A stretch of 64,000 nucleotides of DNA from an uncultured Prevotellaceae bacterium (GTDB lineage Bacteria > Bacteroidota > Bacteroidia > Bacteroidales > Bacteroidaceae). Made by a program: the position numbers and the translations under genes. Under the pieces are notes generated by a model, which worked only from the letters and a program-made list of their open reading frames with translations, had not been told where the DNA came from and did not search any database. This document shows positions 1 through 9,167 of this stretch, piece by piece (positions within the stretch are counted from its first letter, which is position 1; the number at the start of each line of letters is the position of its first letter). The DNA lies in NCBI GenBank assembly GCA_946411565.1, contig CAMKEM010000005.1, positions 1 through 64,000 on the forward strand, in the 5' to 3' direction.

Positions 1-42
<42 letters not shown>

Positions 43-302
43 AAATTTCTTTATATATGGACTCCACGAAAAAAAACGCAGAGAACCTTTGTCTTGCTCG
101 GGACGACTATCCTTAATCTATTAAGAAGTCTTATCTCTTTACCCTCCATTAAGAGGGCGAATTGATCGGTTCGTTTATTACCCAAGTGATCTCTCACTTG
201 CTTCTTGTACTACTACTTTCTGTTTATGTAAATCTTGTCAAAGAACTCTTGTTTCCTGCTCTCTTTCAAGCGGTGTTTGGTACCGTTTTCCCGAAAGCGA
301 GT
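43..302 (-). other. rRNA operon leader region
   Basis: This stretch lies between the rRNA promoter and the mature 16S end and would be transcribed as the pre-16S leader. No protein gene is convincing here; ORF-track entries on both strands are short and have no family features. RNase III or antitermination sites are likely in such leaders, but I did not identify them. Confidence 0.6.
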
Positions 303-335
303 GCAAAGGTACTGCTTTTTTCCGAACTGGCCAAA
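303..335 (-). promoter_or_regulatory. rRNA operon promoter
   Basis: On the minus strand, TTTG (332-335) is followed by 20 bases and TACCTTTGC (303-311), a perfect Bacteroidota housekeeping promoter. The upstream flank at 336-380 is rich in A and T runs, like an UP element. It points toward the 16S gene. Confidence 0.85.
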
Positions 336-514
336 TTTTTCGTGAATTATTTTTAGAAAAAGTTGCTTTTTATGGGTTTGGATGACTAAAATCAAGGCAA
401 ATCGGCAATACACGGACAATATGAGCGGATTGTTGCGAAAATGGAGGATTCTGGGTGTTAATAAGACATTTGGAAGAAATGACAAAGGAAGAGGGAATAC
501 AGAAGAGTACAAAG

Positions 515-550
515 AAAAAGACTTTACCATAAGCTATGATAAAGTCTTTA
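515..550 (-). terminator. Intrinsic terminator after murF
   Basis: A 10-bp stem, AAAGACTTTA paired with TAAAGTCTTT, closes a 13-base loop. It is followed on the minus strand by a T-rich run (TTTTTCTTTG). It lies just past the murF stop and separates murF from the rRNA promoter. Confidence 0.75.
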
Positions 551-566
551 CTGAAAATATATTTGA

Positions 567-1913
567 TTAAAGCAATTCCGGGAGTTGGAAAAGTTTTATA
601 CCATTTGACCCTTTGATCAGGATATACTCACCCTTTGGTGGGTTGGCCGCAATTTTCTCTTTTACCTGATCCACATCATCAAACTTTCGATAGTCGCAAT
701 CAGTCTTTGCAAATTCAGGACCAACAAGCCATACATTCGTGATGTCTGTTTGCTTGAGGAAATCGACAACCTTCTGATGTTCCTCTGCACTTACCTCCCC
801 CAACTCACGCATATCTCCAAGAATAGCCATCTTAGGAGAAACCTTCATATCACGGAAGTTCAGCAAAGCTGCATTCATACTCGTTGGATTTGCGTTATAG
901 GTATCAACGATGAGCTTATTGGATGAAGTTATTGTGAGTTGAGAACGGTTGTTACTTGGAATATAGTTGGCAAGCGCATGATCAACCTGCTCATCGGAAA
1001 CTCCAAAATGCAATCCAATAGTGGCAGCCGCTAACATATTATATATATTATATGAGCCAATAAGGTGAGTATTCACATTATGAACAGGAGCATTAGAGCC
1101 TGCACTCAATTTTTTCCAAGAGAAGGAAAGGAATGGGGCGCACTCTGTCACCTCGCCAAAGACGGCGAGATCAGAAGAAGGAGTTGTGCCATATTTAATA
1201 AGGGAAAGATCATGGGAGATGCCAAGAAGATGCTCGTTGTCGGCATGGATGTAAACTTTAGGGGACTCATACGACTGACCATTTGGCAAAGATACTGTAT
1301 GTTTCTTTGCAGAACGAAGGAAATCATAGAGTTCACCCTTTGTACGGATAACGCCTTCAAAAGAGCCGAAGCCTTCAAGGTGCGCCTTACCAACATTAGT
1401 GATTATACCGAAATCTGGTTCTACGATATCAACAAGAGTCTTTATCTCACCAGGGTGATTTGCTCCCATCTCAATAACAGCAATCTCATGCTCCTTAGTA
1501 AGACGAAGCAAAGTCTTTGGAACACCAATATGATTATTGAAGTTACCCTGAGTGAAAAGAACATTATACTTTTCAGAAAGAACAGCAGCTATAAGTTCTT
1601 TGGTCGTAGTCTTTCCATTAGTTCCAGTAACACCAATTACAGGAGTGCCAAGAGCCTTGCGATGATAGTTTGCAAGAAGCTGAAGAGTAGTAAGAACATC
1701 ATCAACAAGAATACAACGAGAATCTGTTGCATACTCAGCCTCATCAATAACGGCATAAGCACAACCAAGCTCAAGAGCCTTCTGCGCATAAGCATTACCA
1801 TCAAAGGTCTCACCCTTTAGAGCAAAGAATATACTATCAGCAGGACAGTCACGACTATCAGTAGTAATGACAGGATGCTTAAGAAAAATATCGTATAAAG
1901 AAGATATTGACAT
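567..1913 (-). CDS. murF: UDP-N-acetylmuramoyl-tripeptide--D-alanyl-D-alanine ligase
   Basis: MurF is the cytoplasmic ATP-dependent ligase that adds D-Ala-D-Ala to the UDP-MurNAc tripeptide, the last soluble step of peptidoglycan precursor synthesis. The 448 residues match the usual length. The Mur ligase P-loop GVTGTNGKTTTKE is near residue 95. The N-terminal ITTDSRDCPADSIFFALKGE is the MurE/MurF substrate-binding signature, and DTYNANPTSM marks the C-terminal region typical of MurF. It is the last minus-strand gene before the rRNA operon, 68 bp after proA and behind a hairpin, so it probably has its own promoter. ddl, which makes its dipeptide substrate, lies about 10 kb away. Confidence 0.95.
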   Translation of the reverse strand: MSISSLYDIFLKHPVITTDSRDCPADSIFFALKGETFDGNAYAQKALELGCAYAVIDEAEYATDSRCILVDDVLTTLQLLANYHRKALGTPVIGVTGTNGKTTTKELIAAVLSEKYNVLFTQGNFNNHIGVPKTLLRLTKEHEIAVIEMGANHPGEIKTLVDIVEPDFGIITNVGKAHLEGFGSFEGVIRTKGELYDFLRSAKKHTVSLPNGQSYESPKVYIHADNEHLLGISHDLSLIKYGTTPSSDLAVFGEVTECAPFLSFSWKKLSAGSNAPVHNVNTHLIGSYNIYNMLAAATIGLHFGVSDEQVDHALANYIPSNNRSQLTITSSNKLIVDTYNANPTSMNAALLNFRDMKVSPKMAILGDMRELGEVSAEEHQKVVDFLKQTDITNVWLVGPEFAKTDCDYRKFDDVDQVKEKIAANPPKGEYILIKGSNGIKLFQLPELL

Positions 1914-1938
1914 AATAATATATATTTAGAAAAGAGAA

Positions 1939-1959
1939 CAAGGCGGTAATACCGCCTTG
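1939..1959 (-). terminator. Terminator between proA and murF
   Basis: A perfect palindrome, CAAGGCGGTA-A-TACCGCCTTG, is followed on the minus strand by TTCTCTTTTCT. It probably ends the arg-pro transcript, at least partly, before murF. Confidence 0.7.
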
Positions 1960-1981
1960 AACTATATAGAAGTCTGAAAAA

Positions 1982-3223
1982 TTAAGGACGAATCTGACCG
2001 TTACCCTCAATAAGCCACTTATAGGTAGTAATCTCCTCAAGAGCCATTGGACCACGAGGACCAAGTTTCTGTGTAGAGATACCAATCTCAGCACCAAGCC
2101 CAAACTGAGCACCATCTGTGAAACTTGTCGGAGCATTAACATAGACACAAGCCGCGTCTACCTGTGCCTGGAAAACAGATGCTGCTTCCTTATTGTCAGT
2201 TATGATACACTCACTATGGCCAGAACCATTCTCTGTAATATGAGAGATAGCAGCCTCCAGAGAATCTACAGTCTTGATTGCCATTGAATATGCCATGAAC
2301 TCAGTTCCGAAGGATTCCTCCGTTGCATGGAATAGAAGTTCATCGTTATATTTTCCAGAAAGAGCAGCATAAGCAGCCTCATCAGCATATATCTTCACAT
2401 TACTCTTGACAAGGAGCTCACAGAGAGCAGGAAGATCAGCGATTCTCTCCTTATTAATAATAAGACAGTCGAGAGCGTTGCAGACACTAACACGACGGGT
2501 CTTGGCATTATTCACAATACGCTTACCCATCTCGATATTACCGTCCTTATCAAAATAAGCATGAACAACACCTGCACCGGTCTCAATCACAGGAATCTTT
2601 GCTGTGTCGCGCACAAAATTGATAAGACGACTACTACCACGAGGGATGCAGACATCAATATATCCTACGGCATTAAGCATCTCGGCTGTAGCTTCATGAG
2701 TAGAAGGCAATAGAGCCACCACATCATTATCCACGCCAAACTTATCAAGCACGCTATGGATAAGGGCAATGATAGCTCGATTTGAATCATCAGCATCCTT
2801 ACCTCCCTTCAGAATACACGCATTACCGCTCTTGAAACAGAGAGAGAATACATCGAATGACACATTTGGACGAGCCTCATACACCATACCAATTACTCCA
2901 AAAGGTACAGAAACACGACGAAGACGCAGACCATTCTCGAGAGTCTTATCCTTCAGAACTCGGCCAAGAGGAGACGGGAGGGCTGCAACATGACGCATAT
3001 CAGAAGCAATATCGGCAAGACGAGCCGGAGTAAGCTGCAGACGGTCATAAAGAGGGTTAGACTTATCCATTCGTGACAAGTCCTTTGCATTAGCCTCAAG
3101 AAGAGAAGCCTCATTTGCAAGAATGGCATCAGCCACCGCAAGAAGGATCTCATCACGACGAGCATCTGGGATTAAAGCGAGAGAACGACTCGCTACCTTA
3201 ACTTTCGAGAAAATTTCAAGCAT
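1982..3223 (-). CDS. proA: Glutamate-5-semialdehyde dehydrogenase (gamma-glutamyl phosphate reductase)
   Basis: ProA reduces gamma-glutamyl phosphate to glutamate semialdehyde with NADPH, the second step of proline synthesis. The 413-residue length is normal. Visible signatures are [20 protein letters not shown] in the cofactor domain, IPRGSSRLI, and the catalytic cysteine region [13 protein letters not shown]. The C-terminal [16 protein letters not shown] is a ProA hallmark. It starts 12 bp after the proB stop, so the two are surely co-transcribed and probably work as a complex that channels the unstable phosphate. It is the last gene of the arg-pro cluster, ahead of a terminator hairpin. 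Confidence 0.96.
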   Translation of the reverse strand: MLEIFSKVKVASRSLALIPDARRDEILLAVADAILANEASLLEANAKDLSRMDKSNPLYDRLQLTPARLADIASDMRHVAALPSPLGRVLKDKTLENGLRLRRVSVPFGVIGMVYEARPNVSFDVFSLCFKSGNACILKGGKDADDSNRAIIALIHSVLDKFGVDNDVVALLPSTHEATAEMLNAVGYIDVCIPRGSSRLINFVRDTAKIPVIETGAGVVHAYFDKDGNIEMGKRIVNNAKTRRVSVCNALDCLIINKERIADLPALCELLVKSNVKIYADEAAYAALSGKYNDELLFHATEESFGTEFMAYSMAIKTVDSLEAAISHITENGSGHSECIITDNKEAASVFQAQVDAACVYVNAPTSFTDGAQFGLGAEIGISTQKLGPRGPMALEEITTYKWLIEGNGQIRP

Positions 3224-3235
3224 ATTATTTTTGTT

Positions 3236-4003
3236 TTATTTTGGTAGGAACTCTGTATGAACAGTCTCTTCTGGGTTCTCCAACAAGAGACGAAGGATAT
3301 CAGGACGATTACCATTTGCAATGATAACCTTGATACCGGCTTCTGCTGTCTGACAAGCAGTATTGTACTTAGATTCCATACCGCCACGACCAGCCGAACT
3401 CTTTGAAGGAAGAATGTACTTATCAAGACTTTCACCCGGAGCAACAGAACGGATAACCTCAGACTCCGGATCAGAAGGATTGCCCGTGTAGATACCGTCG
3501 ATGTTAGAGAGAAGAATGAGAGCCTCAGCCTTCATCATCTGAGCAATAAGGCCAGAAAGCTCATCATTATCCGTGAACATCAACTCTGTGACGCACACGG
3601 TATCATTCTCATTCACTACAGGAATAACTCCATTCTGAAGCATAACCTCCATACAAGCCTGCTGATTACGATACTGCTCTGGAGTCTGGAAATTGGACTT
3701 CATAGTCAGCACCTGACCAATATGGATATTATATTCACGGAAAAGGTCATAATATAGGTTCACCAACTTGACCTGTCCCATTGCAGAGAAAAGCTGACGC
3801 TGCTCCACAGAGTCAAGATGATGGTCAACCTGAAGTTCACGACGACCACAAGCCACCGCACCAGAGCTAACCAATATCACCTCATACCCATGCCAGCGTA
3901 ACCAGGCAATCTGGTCAACGAGCGACGACATACGAGTGATGTCAAGCTTACCAGAGTCAGTGGTGAGGACATTAGAGCCTACTTTTACTACAATTCTTTT
4001 CAT
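3236..4003 (-). CDS. proB: Glutamate 5-kinase, short form without PUA domain
   Basis: ProB phosphorylates glutamate to gamma-glutamyl phosphate, the committed and usually feedback-regulated step of proline synthesis. The protein opens with the amino-acid-kinase motif RIVVKVGSNVLTT. It continues with VSSGAVACGRREL, VNENDTVCVTELMFTDND and GRGGMESKYNTA, all typical of glutamate kinases. At 255 residues it holds only the kinase domain; the C-terminal PUA domain of enzymes such as E. coli ProB (about 367 residues) is absent. Short forms are known in Bacteroidota, so this is probably natural rather than a truncation. The gene sits between proC and proA in one operon. Confidence 0.94.
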   Translation of the reverse strand: MKRIVVKVGSNVLTTDSGKLDITRMSSLVDQIAWLRWHGYEVILVSSGAVACGRRELQVDHHLDSVEQRQLFSAMGQVKLVNLYYDLFREYNIHIGQVLTMKSNFQTPEQYRNQQACMEVMLQNGVIPVVNENDTVCVTELMFTDNDELSGLIAQMMKAEALILLSNIDGIYTGNPSDPESEVIRSVAPGESLDKYILPSKSSAGRGGMESKYNTACQTAEAGIKVIIANGNRPDILRLLLENPEETVHTEFLPK

Positions 4004-4042
4004 ATCATATAAGCGACTAAATCGCTCAAATAAGGCGAATGT

Positions 4043-4822
4043 TTATTTTAAGCCAGCCTTAAGGCTCTTGATTACAGCAGAGTTGAAGCCACAATGATCA
4101 AGTTCGTTAAGTCCCTTGATCGTTACGCCACCAGGAGTCGTAACCTTATCGATAGCCTCCTCTGGATGCCAGCCAGTCTCCTTGAGAAGAGAAACTGCAC
4201 CCTGCATTGTCTGCAAGGCAATCTGCTTTGCCTGTTGTGGATAGAAGCCCATCTCACAACCGCCCTCCATCTGAGCACGGATATAACGCATGACATAAGC
4301 GATACCGCAACTTGCCATCATCATACCAGGACCTACAAGATTCTCTGTAACAACGAGAGTATCACCACAAAGGTCATAAAGAGCCTTTACCTTTGCAAGA
4401 CTATCATCAGATGTATCCTTGCCCTTTGCTATGAAACTCATACTTGCGCCGAACTCAGCAGCAATGTTTGGAATAACATAGCAGAACTGACCAGAAGTGC
4501 CCAACTGCTCAGCGAGTTTGTCTGTCGTAAAGTTAGCTGCATCAGATACGACAATCTGCTTGTCAAGATCCAATGCAGGCTTGATCTCATCAAGCACAAC
4601 AGGCATAAGCCAAGGCTTAACCACAACCACAACGATATCAGCACCCTTTACAGCTGCCACATTGTCAGTTGTTATATTGATAGAAGGATATTTCTCCTTG
4701 AAACTTGCGAGAAGAGCCTCGTTCTTGTCTGAAATGGTGATAGTGGAAAGTTTTCCACTCTTTGCCCATCCATGAATCAAGGCACCACCCATGTTTCCAG
4801 CTCCGATAACTGTAATATTCAT
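4043..4822 (-). CDS. proC: Pyrroline-5-carboxylate reductase
   Basis: ProC reduces pyrroline-5-carboxylate to proline, the last step of the pathway. The 259-residue protein begins with a Rossmann fold, MNITVIGAGNMGGALIHGW. It carries the P5CR C-terminal signature, read here as VTTPGGVTIKGLNELD (usually TSPGGTT.AGL..LE). With proB and proA on the same strand directly downstream, the whole glutamate-to-proline route is encoded here. It follows argD by 34 bp. Confidence 0.95.
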   Translation of the reverse strand: MNITVIGAGNMGGALIHGWAKSGKLSTITISDKNEALLASFKEKYPSINITTDNVAAVKGADIVVVVVKPWLMPVVLDEIKPALDLDKQIVVSDAANFTTDKLAEQLGTSGQFCYVIPNIAAEFGASMSFIAKGKDTSDDSLAKVKALYDLCGDTLVVTENLVGPGMMMASCGIAYVMRYIRAQMEGGCEMGFYPQQAKQIALQTMQGAVSLLKETGWHPEEAIDKVTTPGGVTIKGLNELDHCGFNSAVIKSLKAGLK

Positions 4823-4856
4823 CTTTTATTCTTTAGTTTATGTTGTTTTCCCAGAC

Positions 4857-5996
4857 TTAGAGCACAGCCTTGAAGCGTGCAATGAAGTCGTCAGCATCTG
4901 CCTTTGAGATGCAGAGAGGTGGAAGGAGACGAATCACGTTTGTACCAGCACAACCAGTAAAGCAATGCTGCTCCTTGATGAGACGTGTACGAGGCTCCTT
5001 GTATGGAATATCAAGTTCTATGCCAATCATAAGACCTTCACCACGAACATCAATAACATGAGGCAGATTACCAGCTTTCATCTCTGCAGTAAGAGTTTCT
5101 ATGAGACAAGAACCAACCTTATTGGCATTCTCTACAAGATTCTCCTTCTCCATAATGTCGAGCACAGCAATAGCACCAGCACAACCAAGGTGATTTCCGC
5201 CGAATGTTGTTCCAAGCTGACCATATACAGGCTTGAACTTAGGAGAGATAAGTACACCAGCCATTGGGAAACCGTTACAGATACCCTTTGCTACAGTTAT
5301 CATATCCGGCTTTACATCAAGCCATTGATGAGCGAAGAACTTACCAGAACGGCCATAGCCACATTGAATCTCATCACAGATAAGAACTGTATTGTACTTA
5401 TCACATAAAGCACGAATACCTTGAATGAACTCCTTGCTGACCATGCGAATGCCACCAACACCCTGAATACATTCAAGGATTACGGCACAAACATCACCCT
5501 TGCTAAGCTCAGCCTCCCAAGCAGGAAGGTCGTTGATAGGAAGATATGTTACATGACCATTAGCATTGATAGGAGCTATGATCTTCGGGTTGTTTGTTGC
5601 CTCAACAGCAAGAGATGTACGACCATGGAAAGCCTTCTCAAGAGAGAGAATGCGAGTACGGCCATTATAGAAAGAAGAAAGCTTCAAAGCATTCTCGTTA
5701 GCCTCAGCACCTGAGTTGATGAGGAAAAGCTGATAGTCCTCATAACCGCAAGCCTTGCCAAGACGCTTTGCAAACTCCTTCTGAAGAGGGTTCTGAACAG
5801 AGTTTGAATAGAAACCAAGCTTTGCAACCTGATTTGCGATAGCCTCAACGTAATGAGGATGCGCATGACCTACAGAGATTACGGCATGACCACCATAGAG
5901 GTCAAGATATTCCTGACCTTCCTCATCCCATACATGACAACCCTTGCCATGGTCAATTGCTATATCGAAAAGTGGATAAACGTCAAAGAGTTCCAT
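4857..5996 (-). CDS. argD: Acetylornithine/succinylornithine aminotransferase
   Basis: This PLP-dependent class III aminotransferase converts N-acyl-glutamate semialdehyde to N-acyl-ornithine in arginine synthesis. The 379-residue length is normal. Motifs include YLDLYGGHAVISVGH near the N-terminus, FLINSGAEANENALK, ICDEIQCGYGRSG (PLP contact) and MITVAKGICNGFPMAG with the Schiff-base lysine. Bacteroides species are known to make arginine through N-succinylated intermediates, so the substrate here may be the succinyl form; the sequence alone cannot decide this. It lies between argC and proC, linking the two pathways. Confidence 0.93.
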   Translation of the reverse strand: MELFDVYPLFDIAIDHGKGCHVWDEEGQEYLDLYGGHAVISVGHAHPHYVEAIANQVAKLGFYSNSVQNPLQKEFAKRLGKACGYEDYQLFLINSGAEANENALKLSSFYNGRTRILSLEKAFHGRTSLAVEATNNPKIIAPINANGHVTYLPINDLPAWEAELSKGDVCAVILECIQGVGGIRMVSKEFIQGIRALCDKYNTVLICDEIQCGYGRSGKFFAHQWLDVKPDMITVAKGICNGFPMAGVLISPKFKPVYGQLGTTFGGNHLGCAGAIAVLDIMEKENLVENANKVGSCLIETLTAEMKAGNLPHVIDVRGEGLMIGIELDIPYKEPRTRLIKEQHCFTGCAGTNVIRLLPPLCISKADADDFIARFKAVL

Positions 5997-6061
5997 TTAC
6001 TTTTATTGTTTTTTTCGCGAGCTTATTTGAATAGTTTCAAAGACCTATGAAACACCGATTT

Positions 6062-6110
6062 CTGGGAACGGACTTGAAACGGATTAGAAACGGACCTGAA
6101 ACGGACCTAC
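6062..6110. repeat. Short-period GAAACGGACCT repeats between argD and argC
   Basis: Four imperfect copies of an 11-bp unit (gaacggactt, gaaacggatta, gaaacggacct, gaaacggacct) lie in the 158-bp gap. Related purine-rich tracts occur at 25.5 kb and 38.1 kb. No gene is present. Confidence 0.75.
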
Positions 6111-6154
6111 ATCTACCTTGAAAAACTCACATTATTTTCATTTGTTTTATTTAC

Positions 6155-7171
6155 TTAGAATGCTGCAGCCTTCAGGTTAAGACCAGCTTTCTCGTCAAGA
6201 CCGAACATGATGTTCATATTCTGGACAGCCTGACCAACTGCACCCTTCAGGAGATTGTCTATCATAGATGTTACGACAATTTTACGACCGAACACCTCTA
6301 CATGAAGCAGGCACTTGTTTGTGTTCACAACCTGCTTGAGGTCGAGAGCCTTGTCTGAATAATGAGTGAAAGCCGCATCCTTGAAGAAGTCCTTGTAAAG
6401 TGCAACGACAGCATCCTTATCCTGAGCCTTGTCACAGGTAATAACCTCTGTACAGAAGATACCACGGGCAAAGTCACCACGGTAAGGGATGAAATCTACG
6501 GTTATGCCGTCAGCTTCAAAGCCCTCGTCAAGTGTATCAATAGCACGAGGAGCAGATTTTGGGCGAAGCTCGTTCAACGTCTGGCATATCTCATGCAGAT
6601 GCTGATGAGTAAAGAGCTTATAGACTGAGAAGTTATTGTTACGCCAAGAGAAATGGGTTGTTGCGCCCGGCTTCTGACCAGCACCTGTAGAACCCGTAAT
6701 AGCATTAACGGCAATATCGTGAGTCAAAAGACCTGCCTTTGCAAGTGGAAGAAGACCTTCCTGAATGCAAGTAGCAAAGCAACCAGGGTTAGCCAGATGC
6801 TGACACTTGGCAATCTCCTCGCGATGAGTCTCAGGCAAACCATATACATAGTCGTGGTCGCCCTTGATGCGGAAGTCCTGAGCCAAGTCTATGATCTTCA
6901 CATTAGAAGGAATGGTATGTTCTTTGAGGAAAGCCTCACTCTTGCCATGACCGAAACAGAAGAACACAACATCAACCTTATCAAAAGGCATCTCACTTGT
7001 GAATTCAAGTTCGGTATCACCAATAAGTCCCTCGTGAACATCAGACACCTTATTGCCAGCGTTTGACTCGCTATTAGCGAATACAATCTCAGCCTCAGGG
7101 TGATTAATCAATAATCTTATAAGTTCACCGCCAGTATAACCGGCAGCTCCAAGAATTCCTACTCTTACCAT
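6155..7171 (-). CDS. argC: N-acetyl-gamma-glutamyl-phosphate reductase
   Basis: ArgC reduces the acyl-glutamyl phosphate to the semialdehyde in arginine synthesis. The 338-residue protein begins with a nucleotide-binding VGILGAAGYTGGELIRLL. It has the catalytic-cysteine motif LANPGCFATCIQEGLLPL, followed by NAITGSTGAGQKP. HVEVFGRKIVVTSMIDNLLKGA near the C-terminus is characteristic. It sits between argG and argD. The 106-bp gap to argG holds a small GC-rich hairpin. Confidence 0.95.
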   Translation of the reverse strand: MVRVGILGAAGYTGGELIRLLINHPEAEIVFANSESNAGNKVSDVHEGLIGDTELEFTSEMPFDKVDVVFFCFGHGKSEAFLKEHTIPSNVKIIDLAQDFRIKGDHDYVYGLPETHREEIAKCQHLANPGCFATCIQEGLLPLAKAGLLTHDIAVNAITGSTGAGQKPGATTHFSWRNNNFSVYKLFTHQHLHEICQTLNELRPKSAPRAIDTLDEGFEADGITVDFIPYRGDFARGIFCTEVITCDKAQDKDAVVALYKDFFKDAAFTHYSDKALDLKQVVNTNKCLLHVEVFGRKIVVTSMIDNLLKGAVGQAVQNMNIMFGLDEKAGLNLKAAAF

Positions 7172-7243
7172 ATTTATTTAAAGTATCCACCTGCCTTATT
7201 TCTTTTGGGAGTAAAAGACACATGGATATGTAAATCAATTAGA

Positions 7244-7265
7244 ATCCCTCCATTGAAGGAGGGAT
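7244..7265. repeat. GC-rich hairpin between argG and argC
   Basis: ATCCCTCC and GGAGGGAT form an 8-bp stem around six bases. There is no T-run on the minus strand, so a terminator is doubtful. It looks like a reduced member of the CCCTCC palindrome family seen near radC and suf. Confidence 0.55.
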
Positions 7266-7277
7266 ATATATTATTAA

Positions 7278-8480
7278 TTAATCTCTTTCACCTGGGTGAG
7301 CAAGATAGTAAGCACGAAGAGGAGTTGATGTAACCTTGATAAAGCCCTTTGCATCCTCAGATGTCCAAGCCTTAGCAGTCTCACCATACTCACCGAGCTT
7401 ATTCTTAACAAGGTCGTTAGGAGAGTCAACACCAACGGTCTGGAAACCGAGTGGACGAAGCTCAAGCTCTACGACACCTGTAACGTTACGCTGAGAAGAA
7501 GTAAGCATAGCCTCGATATCTGGCATTACTGGCTCAAGATACTGAGACTCGTGGAGGAACATACCGTACCAGTTGCTTACCTGATCCTTCCAATACTGCT
7601 GCCACTTAGAGAGTGTGAACTTCTCAAGGAATCTGTGAGCGCCGATGATAAGCATAGGAGCTGCAGCCTCAAAGCCTACACGTCCCTTGATACCGATGAT
7701 AGTATCACCAACGTGACAGTCACGACCTATGCCGTAAGCAGCACCGATCTCCTCAACAGCCTGAATAGCCTTGATCTTATCGTCATACTCAACGCCGTTT
7801 ACAGAGCAAAGCTCACCCTTATTGAAGCCGAGCTTAAGAGTCTCAGGACCTTCCTTTGTAACGTGCTTAAGATATGCAGACTCTGGCAAGCCCTGCTTAG
7901 AGTCAAGAATCTCACCACCGCAGATAGAAGTTCCCCAGATACCTACATTATATGAATACTTCAGCTTTGTGAAGTCAGCGAAATAGCCATTTGCGTTGAG
8001 GTAGTCAACCTCTTCCTGACGGCTAAGGTTACGGTCACGGGTAAGTGTGATGATCTCAACACCAGGAGCCATAACGAGGAAAGTCATGTCAAAACGTATC
8101 TGGTCGTTACCAGCACCTGTTGAACCGTGTGCGATAGCGTCAGCACCAATCTCCTTTGCATAGCGAGCAATAGCGATAGCCTGGAAGATACGCTCAGAAG
8201 ATACAGAGATAGGATAGCAATTGTTACGGAGAACATTGCCATAGATCATATACTTCAGAGACTTCTCATAATACTCCTTAGTCACATCGAGAGTTACATA
8301 CTTAACAGCACCAAGTTTATATGCATTCTCCTCGTTTGCCTTAAGCTGTTCAGCACTAAAACCACCTGTGTTTGCACATGCAGCATAAACCTCATACCCC
8401 ATTTCCTTAGTGAGGTACATCACGTTGTAACTTGTGTCAAGGCCACCACTGAAGGCAACCACTACTTTCTTCTTAGCCAT
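7278..8480 (-). CDS. argG: Argininosuccinate synthase
   Basis: ArgG joins citrulline and aspartate using ATP. The N-terminal KVVVAFSGGLDTSYNV is the ATP-pyrophosphatase loop. AHGSTGAGNDQIRFD is the conserved citrulline/aspartate-binding segment. The 400-residue length is typical. It begins 24 bp after the GNAT gene and is probably in the same transcript as argR, GNAT, argC and argD. argB, argF and argH are not in this window. Confidence 0.96.
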   Translation of the reverse strand: MAKKKVVVAFSGGLDTSYNVMYLTKEMGYEVYAACANTGGFSAEQLKANEENAYKLGAVKYVTLDVTKEYYEKSLKYMIYGNVLRNNCYPISVSSERIFQAIAIARYAKEIGADAIAHGSTGAGNDQIRFDMTFLVMAPGVEIITLTRDRNLSRQEEVDYLNANGYFADFTKLKYSYNVGIWGTSICGGEILDSKQGLPESAYLKHVTKEGPETLKLGFNKGELCSVNGVEYDDKIKAIQAVEEIGAAYGIGRDCHVGDTIIGIKGRVGFEAAAPMLIIGAHRFLEKFTLSKWQQYWKDQVSNWYGMFLHESQYLEPVMPDIEAMLTSSQRNVTGVVELELRPLGFQTVGVDSPNDLVKNKLGEYGETAKAWTSEDAKGFIKVTSTPLRAYYLAHPGERD

Positions 8481-8503
8481 ATTTATTTTGTTTATATATT
8501 ATC

Positions 8504-9133
8504 TTAAAACTGAATACCTCTTAATGTAAGAGTCCTTATAACATCCTGGAAAACCTCACTCGGAGTAGGCTCACCAGTATGCTTCTCTGGGTCATAGAGC
8601 ATACCTGTACAGATACAGAACTTTCTGTTCTTTGCCATCAGAATATCATGATTGACACATCCCTCGCATCCACGCCAGAAAGCATCATCATCTGTAAGCT
8701 GATTGAAAGATACTGGAACATAGCCCAACTGAGTGTTCATCTTCATAACAGCATCTCCACTTGTAAGAGAGAATATCTTTGCATGAGGCCAACGAACACG
8801 AGCCAAAGTGAATGTATAGTTCTTGATACGCTTTGCAACACCCATGCCAAGATAGTCAGGGTGAACAATAAGACCAGAGGTTGTGACGTATGACTTATTA
8901 CCCCAAGTCTCGATATAGCTAAAGCCAACGAACTTATCCCCCAATTCAGTCTGGGTATCTGTGTCAACAGCAAGGATCGCCTTACCTTCCTTCATCTTGG
9001 TAGCTACGTACTCATGTGTACGCTCCGCAATACCCGTACCACGTTTTTTTGCAGCTGTACGAATAGTGTCAAGTATGGTATCTACATACTTCTCATGACT
9101 TGCGTCTGCAACCAAAACCTTAATATTTGCCAT
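8504..9133 (-). CDS. GNAT-family acyltransferase, probable N-acylglutamate synthase
   Basis: A 209-residue GNAT protein. The acyl-CoA-binding motif A appears as TSGLIVHPDYLGMGVAKRIK near residues 87-106, and the fold continues with SLTSGDAVMKMNTQLGYVPV. It has a cysteine-rich tail (GCEGCVNHD, KFCICTGML). It lies between argR and argG with short gaps, and no argA or argJ is visible. The most economical inference is that it makes N-acetyl- or N-succinylglutamate, the first step of the pathway. I recall that the Bacteroides counterpart in this position was proposed from genetic data to be an N-succinylglutamate synthase. Acyl donor and substrate cannot be read from sequence. Confidence 0.7.
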   Translation of the reverse strand: MANIKVLVADASHEKYVDTILDTIRTAAKKRGTGIAERTHEYVATKMKEGKAILAVDTDTQTELGDKFVGFSYIETWGNKSYVTTSGLIVHPDYLGMGVAKRIKNYTFTLARVRWPHAKIFSLTSGDAVMKMNTQLGYVPVSFNQLTDDDAFWRGCEGCVNHDILMAKNRKFCICTGMLYDPEKHTGEPTPSEVFQDVIRTLTLRGIQF

Positions 9134-9167
9134 TTTCTACTTTAAGGAATTTTCTGTATTGTACTTT

